Assembly: GCF_003063355.1 (NCBI RefSeq)
Contig: NZ_NESH01000004.1
Location: 62,001 to 126,000, forward strand
Source of the DNA: Limnohabitans sp. Bal53
Lineage (GTDB): Bacteria > Pseudomonadota > Gammaproteobacteria > Burkholderiales > Burkholderiaceae_C
Length of the DNA: 64,000 nucleotides
Direction: 5' to 3'
Below the pieces are notes generated by a model. It did not search any database. It was not told where the DNA came from and saw nothing but the letters and a program-made list of their open reading frames with translations. Position numbers and translations under genes: made by a program. This document shows positions 38,774 through 48,044 of this stretch, in pieces; within the stretch, counting starts at the first letter, position 1; each line of letters opens with the position of its first letter.

Positions 38774-40413
38774 TCAATGGCGGCGGTCGACTTGACCTGG
38801 CTGCGAAGAATGAATTTCTGGATTTTTCCGGTGGATGTCTTTGGCAAAGACGCGAAGACCACGTGTTTGGGCACTTTGAATCGAGCCAGCAGCGTGCGGC
38901 AGAACGCGATGATCTCCTGCTCGGTCGCCGTGGCATTCGGTTTGAGCTCAACGAAGGCGCAAGGCACTTCGCCCCATTTTTCATCTGGCTGTGCGACGAC
39001 AGCGGCGAACATCACGGCAGGATGTCGGCACAAGGCATCCTCGACCTCGATAGACGAGATGTTCTCGCCGCCGGAGATGATGATGTCTTTGCTTCTGTCC
39101 TTGATCTTCACGTAACCGTCGGGGTACATCACCGCCAGATCGCCCGTGTGGAACCAGCCGCCATCAAAAGCTTCTTGTGTGGCCTGTGGATTCTTCAGGT
39201 AGCCTTTCATCACGACATTGCCACGGAAGAAGATCTCTCCCATGGTTTCCCCGTCTGCGGGAACGGCCAGCATCGTCAGCGGATCCAACACCGCCACATC
39301 TTCCTGCAGGGGATAGGGAACCCCTTGGCGACCGTTGAGCTGGGCGCGCTCCTCCATGCTCAATGTGCGCCAGCTTTCCTGCTTGGCACACACGGCAGCA
39401 GGCCCGTACACCTCGGTCAATCCGTACACATGGGTCAGATCGATGCCGGCGGATTCGCACCCTTCGATCACGGCGGCCGGGGGTGCCGCTCCGGCGATGA
39501 GTCCATGCACGGTGTGGGCGATACCTTTTCGCAGTTCGACCGGCGCATTGATGAGCGTGCTGTAGACGATCGGTGCACCGCACATGTGCGTGATGTGGTG
39601 CTCAGCGATCAACGGAAAGATCAACGCCGGATCGACACGGCGCAGACACACACTGGTGCCAGCGATCAGCGCCATCGTCCAGGGAAAGCACCAGCCATTG
39701 CAATGGAACATGGGCAATGTCCAGAGATAGGTGGCGTGATGGGGCAATTGCCAGGAAATGACATTGCTTGCGGCATTCAGATACGCGCCCCGATGGTGCG
39801 TGACAACGCCTTTTGGGTTGCCGGTGGTCCCCGAGGTGTAGTTCAGTGCGATCGCATCCCACTCGTCGGCCGGAAGACACCAAGGGTAGGCAGGATCTCC
39901 CGCTTCCAACAGCGCTTCGTAGGTTATTTTTCCAACCGCTATGCCATCTGGGGCCTCTTCATCCTCGACCTCGATGACCAGTGGCGCATCGCTGCCCAGC
40001 ATCTGGATGGCGTCTGAAACGACCTTGGAGAACTCACGATCGGTCAGCAATACTTTGGCGGCGCCGTGCCGCAGCATGAAGGCGATGGCTTCTGCATCGA
40101 GCCGTGTGTTCAGGGTGTTGAGCACGGCGCCTGTCACCGGCACGCCAAAGTGGGCCTCCAGCATGGCGGGCACATTCGGCAGCATGACCGCGACCGTATC
40201 TCCGACCCCTACGCCGTGCGCGATCAAGGCCGATGCGAGCCGACGGCAGCGGGTGAAGGTCTCCAACCAGGTTTGACGGCGACTGCCGTAAATCACGGCC
40301 ATGCGGTCGGGATAGACGCGTGCTGCGCGCTCAATGAAACTCAGTGGAGACAACGCCACGAAGTTGGCGGCGTTCTTGTCCATGCCCAATGAGTAGGGGT
40401 TGTTGCGATCCAT
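38770..40413 (-). CDS. Acyl-CoA synthetase, first gene of the catabolic operon
   Basis: 547 residues from the ATG at 40413 (MDRNNPYSLGMDKNAANFVA). [33 protein letters not shown] and SLPKTSTGKIQKFILRSQ are typical of AMP-forming ligases; the last ends with the catalytic Lys. It is distinct from the second ligase at 28,390-30,018, so the pathway may handle two acids or act before and after a conversion. A longer start at 40515 is possible but would remove most of the divergent promoter. Confidence 0.87.
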   Translation of the reverse strand: MDRNNPYSLGMDKNAANFVALSPLSFIERAARVYPDRMAVIYGSRRQTWLETFTRCRRLASALIAHGVGVGDTVAVMLPNVPAMLEAHFGVPVTGAVLNTLNTRLDAEAIAFMLRHGAAKVLLTDREFSKVVSDAIQMLGSDAPLVIEVEDEEAPDGIAVGKITYEALLEAGDPAYPWCLPADEWDAIALNYTSGTTGNPKGVVTHHRGAYLNAASNVISWQLPHHATYLWTLPMFHCNGWCFPWTMALIAGTSVCLRRVDPALIFPLIAEHHITHMCGAPIVYSTLINAPVELRKGIAHTVHGLIAGAAPPAAVIEGCESAGIDLTHVYGLTEVYGPAAVCAKQESWRTLSMEERAQLNGRQGVPYPLQEDVAVLDPLTMLAVPADGETMGEIFFRGNVVMKGYLKNPQATQEAFDGGWFHTGDLAVMYPDGYVKIKDRSKDIIISGGENISSIEVEDALCRHPAVMFAAVVAQPDEKWGEVPCAFVELKPNATATEQEIIAFCRTLLARFKVPKHVVFASLPKTSTGKIQKFILRSQVKSTAAIE

Positions 40414-40494
40414 GCTTGTTTCCGTGGCACTCGGTGCTGGAAGAACTTCCTGCCAGCCCGGTAACCTTTGTGTGGCCGCCATGATCCGATACGA

Positions 40495-40536
40495 TGTTTG
40501 CAGCAATGCGTGCAAAATGTGACGAATGTTTGCAGC
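40495..40536. promoter_or_regulatory. Candidate operator: direct repeat in the divergent promoter
   Basis: TGTTTGCAGC at 40495-40504 and again at 40527-40536, with start points 32 bases apart (about three helical turns). They lie between the catabolic operon and the sensor-kinase gene. OmpR-type regulators bind such direct repeats, so this is a fair candidate site for the regulator at 42,652-43,383. Confidence 0.5.
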
Positions 40537-40606
40537 CGTCTACAGGACGCCCATCGACTTCTAAAATTTGAACCGTCCAGGCGATTTCGGACTGGTAGGA
40601 GACAAC

Positions 40607-42646
40607 GTGAACACCTCAGCCGTTGCGCAAGGCCATACCGGCGTCAGGCGCCATGATTCGCTGCAAGCAGGCCTTGATCTCATTGATCAGGGATTCACGC
40701 TGATCGATGAAAACTTGCAACTCGTCGCATGGAACAAGGCATTTCTGCGCCTGCTGGGTTTCCCTGAAGGCATGGGCTTCTATGGTGCATCGTTCGACAG
40801 CTTCATCCGCTTCAACGCCGAGCGAGGCGAATACGGCGATGGCGATCTTGAAGAAGCGGTGCGAAAGAGGGTCGAGGCTGCCAGGGCATTTCTGCCCCAC
40901 GACATCGAACGCGTGCGCCCCGATGGCACGACTCTGCGCATACGCGGTTTCCCCATGCCCGGGCATGGATTTGCGACGCTCTACTCCGACGTCACCCAGG
41001 AACGCCATTCAGAAGTCTTGATCAGGAAGCAAAACGCTTCGCTCGAATCCAGAGTGGCAGAGCGCACCGCCGAGTTGACGGCCTCCAATGAACAGCTGCG
41101 GGAAGCTCTGCGGATGAACGAGCAGTTCGCCAGTTCGCTGGAACGCAGCGAGGCGCAAATGCGCCTTATCACCGACTCCATTCCGGCATTGATCGCCTAT
41201 TTCGATTCGGGCCTGGTTTACCGCTTCATCAACCGCGGCTACCGCGACTGGTTCGGAATCGATCCCTCGCAGCCTCAGCGGGTGAGTGCGCGTGAGTTTC
41301 TGGGCATTGGTACCTACTCGTTGATCAAGCCATACATCAAACAGGCCTTGCATGGAGTGGCGGTTACCTTTGAATATGAAATCACGACAATTGGCGGGGT
41401 GAAGAAGCTGGCGCGCACCACACTCATCCCTGAAATGGCGTCCCCCGGTGAGGTCATTGGTTGCTTCGAGTTGACTTTTGACATCACTCAGGAAAGGCGT
41501 TCCCACGAGATGCTCGTGCAAGCCCAGAAGATGGAAGCGCTGGGGCAACTGACCGGTGGACTTTCACACGACTTCAACAACATTCTGACGATCGTATTGG
41601 GCAACCTCGCAGCGCTCAGCGAGCAACCTGATGTCAAGCACCACGTGGCCGAATTCCTGGACCCGGCCATGGAGGCGGCTCGGCGTGGGTCCGACCTCAT
41701 CAAAGGATTGCTGTCGTTCTCCCGGCAACACCCTATGTCTACCAGTCTGGTGGATATCGACCAGTGTGTTCAAAGCATTGATAAATTGGTGCGCCACACC
41801 TTGCCCGAAACGCTGAGTCTGGTCTATGCGCTGAAAGCATCTCCTGCCTTGACCAACATCGATGCCAATCAACTACAAAACGCACTGCTCAACCTCATCC
41901 TCAACGCAAAAGATGCCACGGAATCCCGGGGCAAGATTTCAGTCGAGACCAGTATCCAAACCCTGGACGCGCATCGCGCCGCCGCCCTGGCGCTTCCAAT
42001 AGGCAAGTTCGTTCGCGTATCTGTTCAGGACGATGGGTGTGGCATGGACTCTGCAACTAGGGCGCGGGTTTTTGAACCATTTTTCACCACAAAGAACCTG
42101 GGGCAAGGCTCTGGGTTGGGTATGTCCATGGTGTATGGATTCGCGCGCCAATCGGGTGGGACGATAGAGGTGATCAGTGAGCCCGGCGACGGCACAGATG
42201 TGGCCTTGTGGCTTCCACTGCATGAGCCAACCGACAGCGCCACATTGGCCGTTGTAAAACCCCATATGGAAAGCGATTTGCCAACGGAAGAAACCTCGAT
42301 CGGGTTGGCTCTGCTGGTTGACGACGATGCCCATGTTCGCCGGGTCATCAGGCGGCATCTGCTTGAAATGGGCTATTCCGTTATCGAGGCCGAAAATGGA
42401 AAAGAGGCCCTCGACATACTGGATCAAACGCCCGGGATCAGTGCCGTTGTGTCTGACTTCGCCATGCCCGGAGGGGTTGATGGCCTGCAAGTGACGCAAC
42501 ACGCCCGCAAGCTGGGTCGGATAGCCAAAATCGTCTTGATGAGCGGGCATGTCAGCATCCTGGTTCAGCGAGGGGCTCCTGCGGTATTGCAAAAACCGTT
42601 CACGAAAGACCAGTTGGCCGCAGCCTTGGGAGCGAGTTCAAATTGA
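40607..42646 (+). CDS. Soluble PAS hybrid histidine kinase
   Basis: About 679 residues from a GTG at 40607, with AGGAG five bases upstream. No membrane span is visible, so it should sense an internal signal. An N-terminal PAS domain (GLDLIDQGFTLIDENLQLVA), a coiled coil, a second PAS (about 180-300), HisKA with His321 in GGLSHDFNNILTIVLGN, an ATPase domain (GQGSGLGMSMVYGFARQSGG), and a C-terminal receiver with Asp617 (VVSDFAMPG). Similar NahK/ErcS-like kinases regulate alcohol or aromatic catabolism. It probably controls the divergent operon. Confidence 0.88.
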   Translation: MNTSAVAQGHTGVRRHDSLQAGLDLIDQGFTLIDENLQLVAWNKAFLRLLGFPEGMGFYGASFDSFIRFNAERGEYGDGDLEEAVRKRVEAARAFLPHDIERVRPDGTTLRIRGFPMPGHGFATLYSDVTQERHSEVLIRKQNASLESRVAERTAELTASNEQLREALRMNEQFASSLERSEAQMRLITDSIPALIAYFDSGLVYRFINRGYRDWFGIDPSQPQRVSAREFLGIGTYSLIKPYIKQALHGVAVTFEYEITTIGGVKKLARTTLIPEMASPGEVIGCFELTFDITQERRSHEMLVQAQKMEALGQLTGGLSHDFNNILTIVLGNLAALSEQPDVKHHVAEFLDPAMEAARRGSDLIKGLLSFSRQHPMSTSLVDIDQCVQSIDKLVRHTLPETLSLVYALKASPALTNIDANQLQNALLNLILNAKDATESRGKISVETSIQTLDAHRAAALALPIGKFVRVSVQDDGCGMDSATRARVFEPFFTTKNLGQGSGLGMSMVYGFARQSGGTIEVISEPGDGTDVALWLPLHEPTDSATLAVVKPHMESDLPTEETSIGLALLVDDDAHVRRVIRRHLLEMGYSVIEAENGKEALDILDQTPGISAVVSDFAMPGGVDGLQVTQHARKLGRIAKIVLMSGHVSILVQRGAPAVLQKPFTKDQLAAALGASSN

Positions 42647-42651
42647 ACCCT

Positions 42652-43383
42652 ATGTCCAACCCACAAATCGGTCTGCCGAACCGCCATCTGATCTATTTGG
42701 TCGAAGACGATGATGACGTAGCGAACGTCGTGATTCGTGAACTTGAATCGTTTGAATTCCTGGTGCAAAGGTTCCAAGACGGTGCTTCCTTTCTCAGAAA
42801 GCTGAGGATCGAATGCCCCGATCTCTGCATCCTCGATCTGGGCCTGCCAGACATGGACGGTACTTCGCTCATCAAACAGATCGCCACGTTTGGACAATGC
42901 GGCGTCTTGGTGCTCACAGGTCGTTCACACCTCTTTGACAGGGTCATGGGTCTCGAGATGGGGAGCGACGACTACATCTTGAAGCCATTTGAACCACGTG
43001 AACTGGTCGCAAGGGTCAGGAGCATCCTGCGCCGAAGTACCGTCGGTGGTCGGGCAAGCAGCACCCAGACCAGGCGCTACGCCAATTTTTTGGGTTGGAC
43101 GCTCGACTGCGCAGCCAACACACTCAAAGCCCCCGACAAGACCGAACACCTGCTCAGCACGGCAGAAACACAGGTGCTCCGTGAATTTGTCGAGCGCCCC
43201 CATCAGATTTTGTCCAGAGAGCAGCTGCTGGGACAGCGAGACCTCTCGCCCTTGGACCGCACCATCGATGTTCGGATCTCACGCATTCGGCGAAAAATTG
43301 AAGAAGATGCCAAGAATCCGAAGATCATCAAAACCATCTATGGAGCTGGTTATATGTTCACCGCACAGGTCAGTTGGATCTGA
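42652..43383 (+). CDS. OmpR-type response regulator
   Basis: About 243 residues from the ATG at 42652, just after the kinase stop. Receiver phosphoacceptor Asp62 in LCILDLGLPDMDGTS, followed by a winged-helix domain with LSREQLLGQRDLSPLDRTID and RRKIEEDAKNPKIIKTIYGA. The partner kinase is adjacent. The kinase has its own receiver domain and no separate Hpt protein, so either direct transfer or a relay is possible. Confidence 0.92.
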   Translation: MSNPQIGLPNRHLIYLVEDDDDVANVVIRELESFEFLVQRFQDGASFLRKLRIECPDLCILDLGLPDMDGTSLIKQIATFGQCGVLVLTGRSHLFDRVMGLEMGSDDYILKPFEPRELVARVRSILRRSTVGGRASSTQTRRYANFLGWTLDCAANTLKAPDKTEHLLSTAETQVLREFVERPHQILSREQLLGQRDLSPLDRTIDVRISRIRRKIEEDAKNPKIIKTIYGAGYMFTAQVSWI

Positions 43384-43413
43384 AGCAGCACCCAAGCCAA
43401 CCAAAGTGATTCC

Positions 43414-45099
43414 ATGACCCCACAAGACATCCTCAGCACCTACGGTCCCCGCGAAGCCATGGAGTACGACGTGGTGATCGTCGGTGGTGGCCCGGCAGGC
43501 CTGTCCACCGCCATCCGTTTGAAGCAGCTCGCGGCAGAAAAAGGCAGCGAGATCAACGTTTGCGTGCTTGAAAAAGGCTCAGAGCCGGGCGCCCACATCT
43601 TGAGCGGGGCCGTCATGGACCCCAAAGCCTTCACCGAGCTTTTCCCCAACTGGAAAGAACTCGGCGCGCCACTGAACCAACCGGTGACGGGCGACGACCT
43701 CTTGATCTTGAGTGAGACCGGTGCCAAGCGCACACCCGATTTCCTGATGCCGCGCAACTTCGACAACCACGGCGCATACGTGATCAGCCTGGGCGCGGTC
43801 AGCAAATGGATGGGCGAACAGGCCGAGGCCTTGGGCGTGGAGATTTTCCCCGGCTTCACCGGCGCCGAAGTGCTTTACGACGAAGACGGTTCCGTCAAAG
43901 GCGTGGCCACCGGCAACCAGGGTGTGGGCAAAGATGGCGAACCCATGGACAGCTTCCAGATTGGCATGGAGCTGCACGCCAAATACACCGTGTTCGCTGA
44001 AGGTGCGCGTGGCCATCTGGGCAAACAGCTCATCGCCAAATACAAGCTCGACGAAGGCACCGATGCACAGACTTTTGCCATCGGCATCAAAGAGCTGTGG
44101 GAAGTTCCAGCCGACAAAGCCAAGCCCGGCCTTGTGGTGCACACCGCCGGCTGGCCGCTGAACGACGACGCTTTCGGCGGCGGCTTCCTGTACCACCTCG
44201 AGGGCAACAAAGTCACGCTGGGTTATGTCATCGGCCTCGATTACGAGAACCCGTGGATGTCGCCGTTTGAAGAAATGCAGCGCTGGAAAACCCACCCTTC
44301 CATCAAGGCCCACATCGAAGGCGGCAAGCGCATCTCTTATGGCGCACGCGCCCTGAACAACGGCACGCCGCAAGCCTTGCCCAAACTTGTGTTCCCAGGC
44401 GGCGCCATGGTCGGTTGCAACGCAGGCTTCCTGAACGCAGCCCGCATCAAGGGCAGCCATGCCGCCATCAAGAGCGGCATGCTTTGTGCCGAGGCGGCGT
44501 TTGAGGCGGTGGCCGCTGGCCGCCAGGGAGACGAACTGGTTGCTTTCCCCGAAGGCTTCAAGAAGAGCTGGCTGTTTGATGAACTCTGGACCTACCGCAA
44601 CTTCAAGAACTGGTTCAAGAAGAGCCCGCTCATGGGCAAGCTCATGACCGGCGTGGAACACTGGTTCCTGCCCAAGGTCGGCGTGGCCACCCCACCCTGG
44701 ACGCTGCACAACACCGTCAAAGACCACACCAAGCTGCGACTGGCTGCCGAGATGCCGCAGATCAGCTACCCCAAGCCCGATGGCAAGCTGACCTTTGACC
44801 GTCTCTCCAGCGTCTTTGTCTCCAACACCAACCACGAAGAGCAGCAGCCGGCCCACCTGACGCTGAAAGATGCCAGCGTGCCGGTGAACATCAATCTGGC
44901 GAAGTACGCCGGGCCGGAAGCACGCTATTGCCCCGCCGGCGTGTACGAATTTGTGAAAGCAGAAGACAACACCGACCGCCTGCAGATCAACGCGCAAAAC
45001 TGCGTGCACTGCAAAACCTGCGACATCAAAGACCCCACGCAAAACATCGTCTGGGTCACGCCCGAAGGCGGTGGCGGCCCCAACTACGCAGGCATGTAA
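43414..45099 (+). CDS. Electron transfer flavoprotein-ubiquinone oxidoreductase
   Basis: 561 residues. FAD-binding VVIVGGGPAGLSTAIRLKQL at the N-terminus, and a C-terminal 4Fe-4S centre from cysteines in RYCPAGVYEF, NAQNCVHCKTCDIKDPTQNI. It moves electrons from reduced ETF to ubiquinone at the membrane. Its presence with etfAB and the dehydrogenase makes the electron route of this module complete. It lies 30 bases after the regulator gene and may be co-regulated. Confidence 0.95.
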   Translation: MTPQDILSTYGPREAMEYDVVIVGGGPAGLSTAIRLKQLAAEKGSEINVCVLEKGSEPGAHILSGAVMDPKAFTELFPNWKELGAPLNQPVTGDDLLILSETGAKRTPDFLMPRNFDNHGAYVISLGAVSKWMGEQAEALGVEIFPGFTGAEVLYDEDGSVKGVATGNQGVGKDGEPMDSFQIGMELHAKYTVFAEGARGHLGKQLIAKYKLDEGTDAQTFAIGIKELWEVPADKAKPGLVVHTAGWPLNDDAFGGGFLYHLEGNKVTLGYVIGLDYENPWMSPFEEMQRWKTHPSIKAHIEGGKRISYGARALNNGTPQALPKLVFPGGAMVGCNAGFLNAARIKGSHAAIKSGMLCAEAAFEAVAAGRQGDELVAFPEGFKKSWLFDELWTYRNFKNWFKKSPLMGKLMTGVEHWFLPKVGVATPPWTLHNTVKDHTKLRLAAEMPQISYPKPDGKLTFDRLSSVFVSNTNHEEQQPAHLTLKDASVPVNINLAKYAGPEARYCPAGVYEFVKAEDNTDRLQINAQNCVHCKTCDIKDPTQNIVWVTPEGGGGPNYAGM

Positions 45100-45609
45100 C
45101 GCACAACTTCGTTGCTATCAAGGTCGCAATAGCAGTGAGTGACTGCTTTGGAGAATGAGCAGGTTCTATCGGCCTTCAACCTAGGGCGGCTGCAATCTGA
45201 AACTGGTCCTACGCATGGCGATTTCCTGATCGATCGTATGACTGGAAGTGGCCGGAACTTCCATCTCACGGTCAGAGCCGACAGCGGCCATCCGGCCAGG
45301 CCGGTAACTGCAGCCGCGCGATCATGCTGTCGACCCTGAGAAGGCATCTGGCCAAGGTGTGCAAACTCGTCTTTGCGGCTTCATTGGCTTGCAAGGTCAG
45401 CCGAGACGAATTTGCACGCCCGAGTAGACTCATTGGCGATTCAATCCCGTGGGTCTTCAATGAAATTGATCAGTTTTCAACGCCAATCAACACCACCGGC
45501 TCAATTCGCGCAACAGCACCGAATCAATTCATGTGCTGCGGCAAACACCAACCATCCAATTTTGGAATAACCTTGAACCTGCAGACCAACTTCTAATTCA
45601 GTGGTACGG
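45100..45609. other. Non-coding junction with IS remnants
   Basis: 510 bases without a convincing gene. A 23-bp IS21 end lies at 45470-45492. A pattern like an IS3-type terminus (TGACCTGCCCCC on the minus strand, near 45613-45625) abuts the truncated esterase. No other structure was recognised. Confidence 0.6.
45470..45492 (-). repeat. Solo IS21 end, identical to the right end of the IS at 24580-27076
   Basis: TCAGTTTTCAACGCCAATCA plus ACA is an exact 23-base match to 27054-27076 in the same orientation. Upstream (TGAAATTGA) is only weakly similar to the IS. No transposase gene is near, so it is a remnant left by deletion or recombination, and it marks the right side of the acyl-CoA module. 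Confidence 0.8.
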
Positions 45610-45930
45610 CTAAAGGGGGCAGGTCACAATCCCGCTTTTGTGCTGCCAATGGCTGATCGTCTCGAGAAACATCGGCATGGCCTGCGCAATCCGTTGAGGA
45701 CGATTTTCTTCAGTAACACCCACCACTGAGAACCATTCCTTGCCTCTACCCAGTTGGGGTGGATGCGGCGCGTCGACGCTGACAACGGTCGCCTGCGGTT
45801 GAGCCTGTGCCAACGCACGACCAACCGGTGCGAGGTCTCGCGCCGATGAGCCAACACCGTGAAACAACAGAACGAGTTGAGTTGAGGCTTCTGGGTGAGC
45901 TATCAGGATTGAGTCTTCATGCATGTTCAT
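45610..45930 (-). pseudogene. Esterase/phospholipase (YpfH-like), truncated at 3' end
   Basis: 106 residues cover only the N-terminal half of a serine esterase (usual length about 210-220): QLVLLFHGVGSSARDLAPVG and SVDAPHPPQ. The nucleophile region GFSQGA and the rest of the fold are missing; after SHWQHKSGI the reading frame runs into unrelated VTCPL and stops. The start overlaps the end of the dioxygenase gene, so it belonged to that operon. It is inactive as a hydrolase. Confidence 0.75.
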
Positions 45931-46732
45931 TCTCCAAAACTTCCAGTTCTAACTGCAGGCCAAAGACATACGACTCCATCGCGAGCACGCCGTGTCTAAT
46001 TCCCCCGTTGAGGACGGTCACCGGTCTTTGGGCAGACGCTGCACCAGCAGCTACCAACAACGGCAGGAAGTGCTCAGTCGTGGGATGCGCACGTTTTGCA
46101 TGCGGTGCAAGTTCTATGGTCTGACCGAGGCGAGTCATATCTCCACTCTGCACCGCTTGCCTTACCCAGGCTGAAAACTCTTTGGCATAGCTCGCCTCTT
46201 GCACTTCACCCGTGCGAAATTCGTAGAGGTTGTGCGTGAGACTGCCCGAGCCAACGATCAGCACACCATCCTGGGCCAACGGAGCGAGTGCCTGCCCCAA
46301 TGCGAATGCTTTAGCCTCGTCGGTATCGAATGGCATCGACACCTGAACCACGGGCACATCGGCTTCGGGGAAGAGATGCATCAATGGCACCCAGGCACCA
46401 TGGTCCAGGCCGCGACGTAGATCCAGCTGCGCTGTGATGCCCGTTTGAGCAAGTCGCTGCTGGATCTGAACTGCCAATTCAGGCGAGCCAGGAGCGGGGT
46501 ACTGCAGGTCATAAAGCGCGCGCGGAAAGCCTCCGAAGTCGTGAACCGTCTGGGGCTTCTCAGTGGCCGTGATCTGAACACCTGGTGTCATCCAGTGCGG
46601 CGAAACCACCACCACGGCTTTGGGCTTACCAAGAGCCAGGCCCAAGGCACGCAACTGGGCACCCGCCAGACCTGGCTCCATGGCAAAGGTAGGCGCACCG
46701 TGCGAGATAAACAAAGAAGGCATCGTGCTCAT
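45917..46732 (-). CDS. Class III extradiol-type dioxygenase (DODA/YgiD-like)
   Basis: About 271 residues from the ATG at 46732 (MSTMPSLFISHGAPTFAM). Metal and substrate His residues are in ISHGAP, VVSPHWM, LDHGAWVPL and SGSLTHNLY. The family contains YgiD, which opens DOPA, and catechol-type ring-cleavage enzymes. The natural substrate is unknown. Together with DoxX and a reductase it is under likely LysR control. Confidence 0.87.
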   Translation of the reverse strand: MSTMPSLFISHGAPTFAMEPGLAGAQLRALGLALGKPKAVVVVSPHWMTPGVQITATEKPQTVHDFGGFPRALYDLQYPAPGSPELAVQIQQRLAQTGITAQLDLRRGLDHGAWVPLMHLFPEADVPVVQVSMPFDTDEAKAFALGQALAPLAQDGVLIVGSGSLTHNLYEFRTGEVQEASYAKEFSAWVRQAVQSGDMTRLGQTIELAPHAKRAHPTTEHFLPLLVAAGAASAQRPVTVLNGGIRHGVLAMESYVFGLQLELEVLENEHA

Positions 46733-46785
46733 GTTCAGACTCCAGTTCAAGATGGATCAATGTGTCGGCTCGTTCTTTTTCGCTC

Positions 46786-47256
46786 TCATTCGCTCTTGGT
46801 GCTCAAGACACGATCGACGGATACGCGACCGCCACCAGAGGCAAGCAGCGAAACACTCAGAGCGAACAGCGCCAAGGCGTATTCATAGCCACCTTTGTCA
46901 AGGAAGAAACCCTTGCTGAAGTGCACCGCAAAAATGGCAATCAGCATGGCGAAAGCTAGCGCAGCAGCAGCCGGGCGCACCAGCAATCCAATGATGAGCG
47001 CTAGGCCGCCAAAGAATTCGGCTGCGCCAGCCAGCAAGGCCATCAGGTAACCTGGGCTCAGGCCAACGGAGTCAAAAAACTGGCCCGTGCCTTCTAAGCC
47101 GTAGCCGCCAAAAGCACCAAAGAGTTTTTGTGCGCCATGGGCAACAAAGATGGCACCGCCTGCAAGGCGCAAGGCCAAGGGAGCCAGGCTGTCATCGGTC
47201 GAGAGCACGCGCTGCACGATCGAGACAGGTGAAGTGATGTTGAGATTAGTGGTCAT
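46786..47256 (-). CDS. DoxX family membrane protein
   Basis: 156 residues with about four membrane spans; ALRLAGGAIFVAHGAQKLFG is the family start. DoxX proteins are linked to redox or quinone metabolism and oxidative stress; the true function is uncertain. It sits between dioxygenase and reductase genes on the same strand. Confidence 0.88.
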   Translation of the reverse strand: MTTNLNITSPVSIVQRVLSTDDSLAPLALRLAGGAIFVAHGAQKLFGAFGGYGLEGTGQFFDSVGLSPGYLMALLAGAAEFFGGLALIIGLLVRPAAAALAFAMLIAIFAVHFSKGFFLDKGGYEYALALFALSVSLLASGGGRVSVDRVLSTKSE

Positions 47257-47301
47257 GATGTTTCCTTTAATTTGGTTGGGTATGGTTTGAAGTGACAGTT
47301 T

Positions 47302-47931
47302 TTAGGCCTTGCGAATCCAAGTGGGTGCGATGCTGGTACCAAGGCCTGCGCCATAGCCCAAATAAATGTTCAGTCCCGCCAAGGGTTCCAGATAGCGAGC
47401 GTTTTTCAGGCCACCCGCGTCGACCACCTGAAAGCCCATGCTTTCAGCCAGCGAAGATGCGGTCTGCTTGGCGCGTGCGCTATCGCTGGCGACAAACACC
47501 GAGACCTTCTGGCCTGTGCGGAAATCGGCGCCTTCAGCCATCACTTGGGCAAAGACAGTGTTGAAGGCTTTGACGACTTCGATTTCAGGCACAGCGCGGG
47601 CGATTTCTTCGGCTGCGGAGGTGCTGTGACCCAGGGTCAAGCCCATGTAATCGGCCGTCAGCGGGTTCGTGATGTCAATGACCACTTGACCCGACAGGTT
47701 GCCCACGCTGTGCAAGGCAGCAACGGCTTGTTCATAAGGGGTTGCAACCACGACAGCGTCCATGCCTTGGGCCGCAACCGCCAAATCCACGGCGCTAGCG
47801 CCATGCTCTTTGGCCAGCGCCTGGGCTTTGGCCTGATCGCGACCTGCAACACGGACCTGATGGCCTGCGGCGCTGAGTTGTTTGACGAAGCCTGCGGCCA
47901 TGTTGCCGCTACCGATAACGAGAACTTTCAT
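47302..47931 (-). CDS. NADPH-dependent F420 reductase-like oxidoreductase
   Basis: 209 residues. The N-terminal Rossmann motif is VLVIGSGNMAAGFVKQLSAA, and DITNPLTADYMGLTLGHSTS and VKAFNTVFAQVMAEG are typical of the coenzyme-F420-dependent NADP oxidoreductase group. This group in proteobacteria does not need F420 and probably reduces quinones or other small substrates. It is the first gene of the operon and is divergent from the LysR gene. Confidence 0.85.
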   Translation of the reverse strand: MKVLVIGSGNMAAGFVKQLSAAGHQVRVAGRDQAKAQALAKEHGASAVDLAVAAQGMDAVVVATPYEQAVAALHSVGNLSGQVVIDITNPLTADYMGLTLGHSTSAAEEIARAVPEIEVVKAFNTVFAQVMAEGADFRTGQKVSVFVASDSARAKQTASSLAESMGFQVVDAGGLKNARYLEPLAGLNIYLGYGAGLGTSIAPTWIRKA

Positions 47932-48044
47932 GATGTTTCCTTTCTGGGTTGGACCCGCACTGCGGGCATGGACTCAACTGTATTGAGTTCGGAATTAAAG
48001 ATAAACATGCGATAAATTAATGAACTGTCTAAAATATCGGAACA

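Noticed and set aside
45324..45596. Plus-strand open frame of 90 residues in the IS junction
   Set aside because: No protein-like features, spans the solo IS21 end and lies in an assembled junction of remnants.
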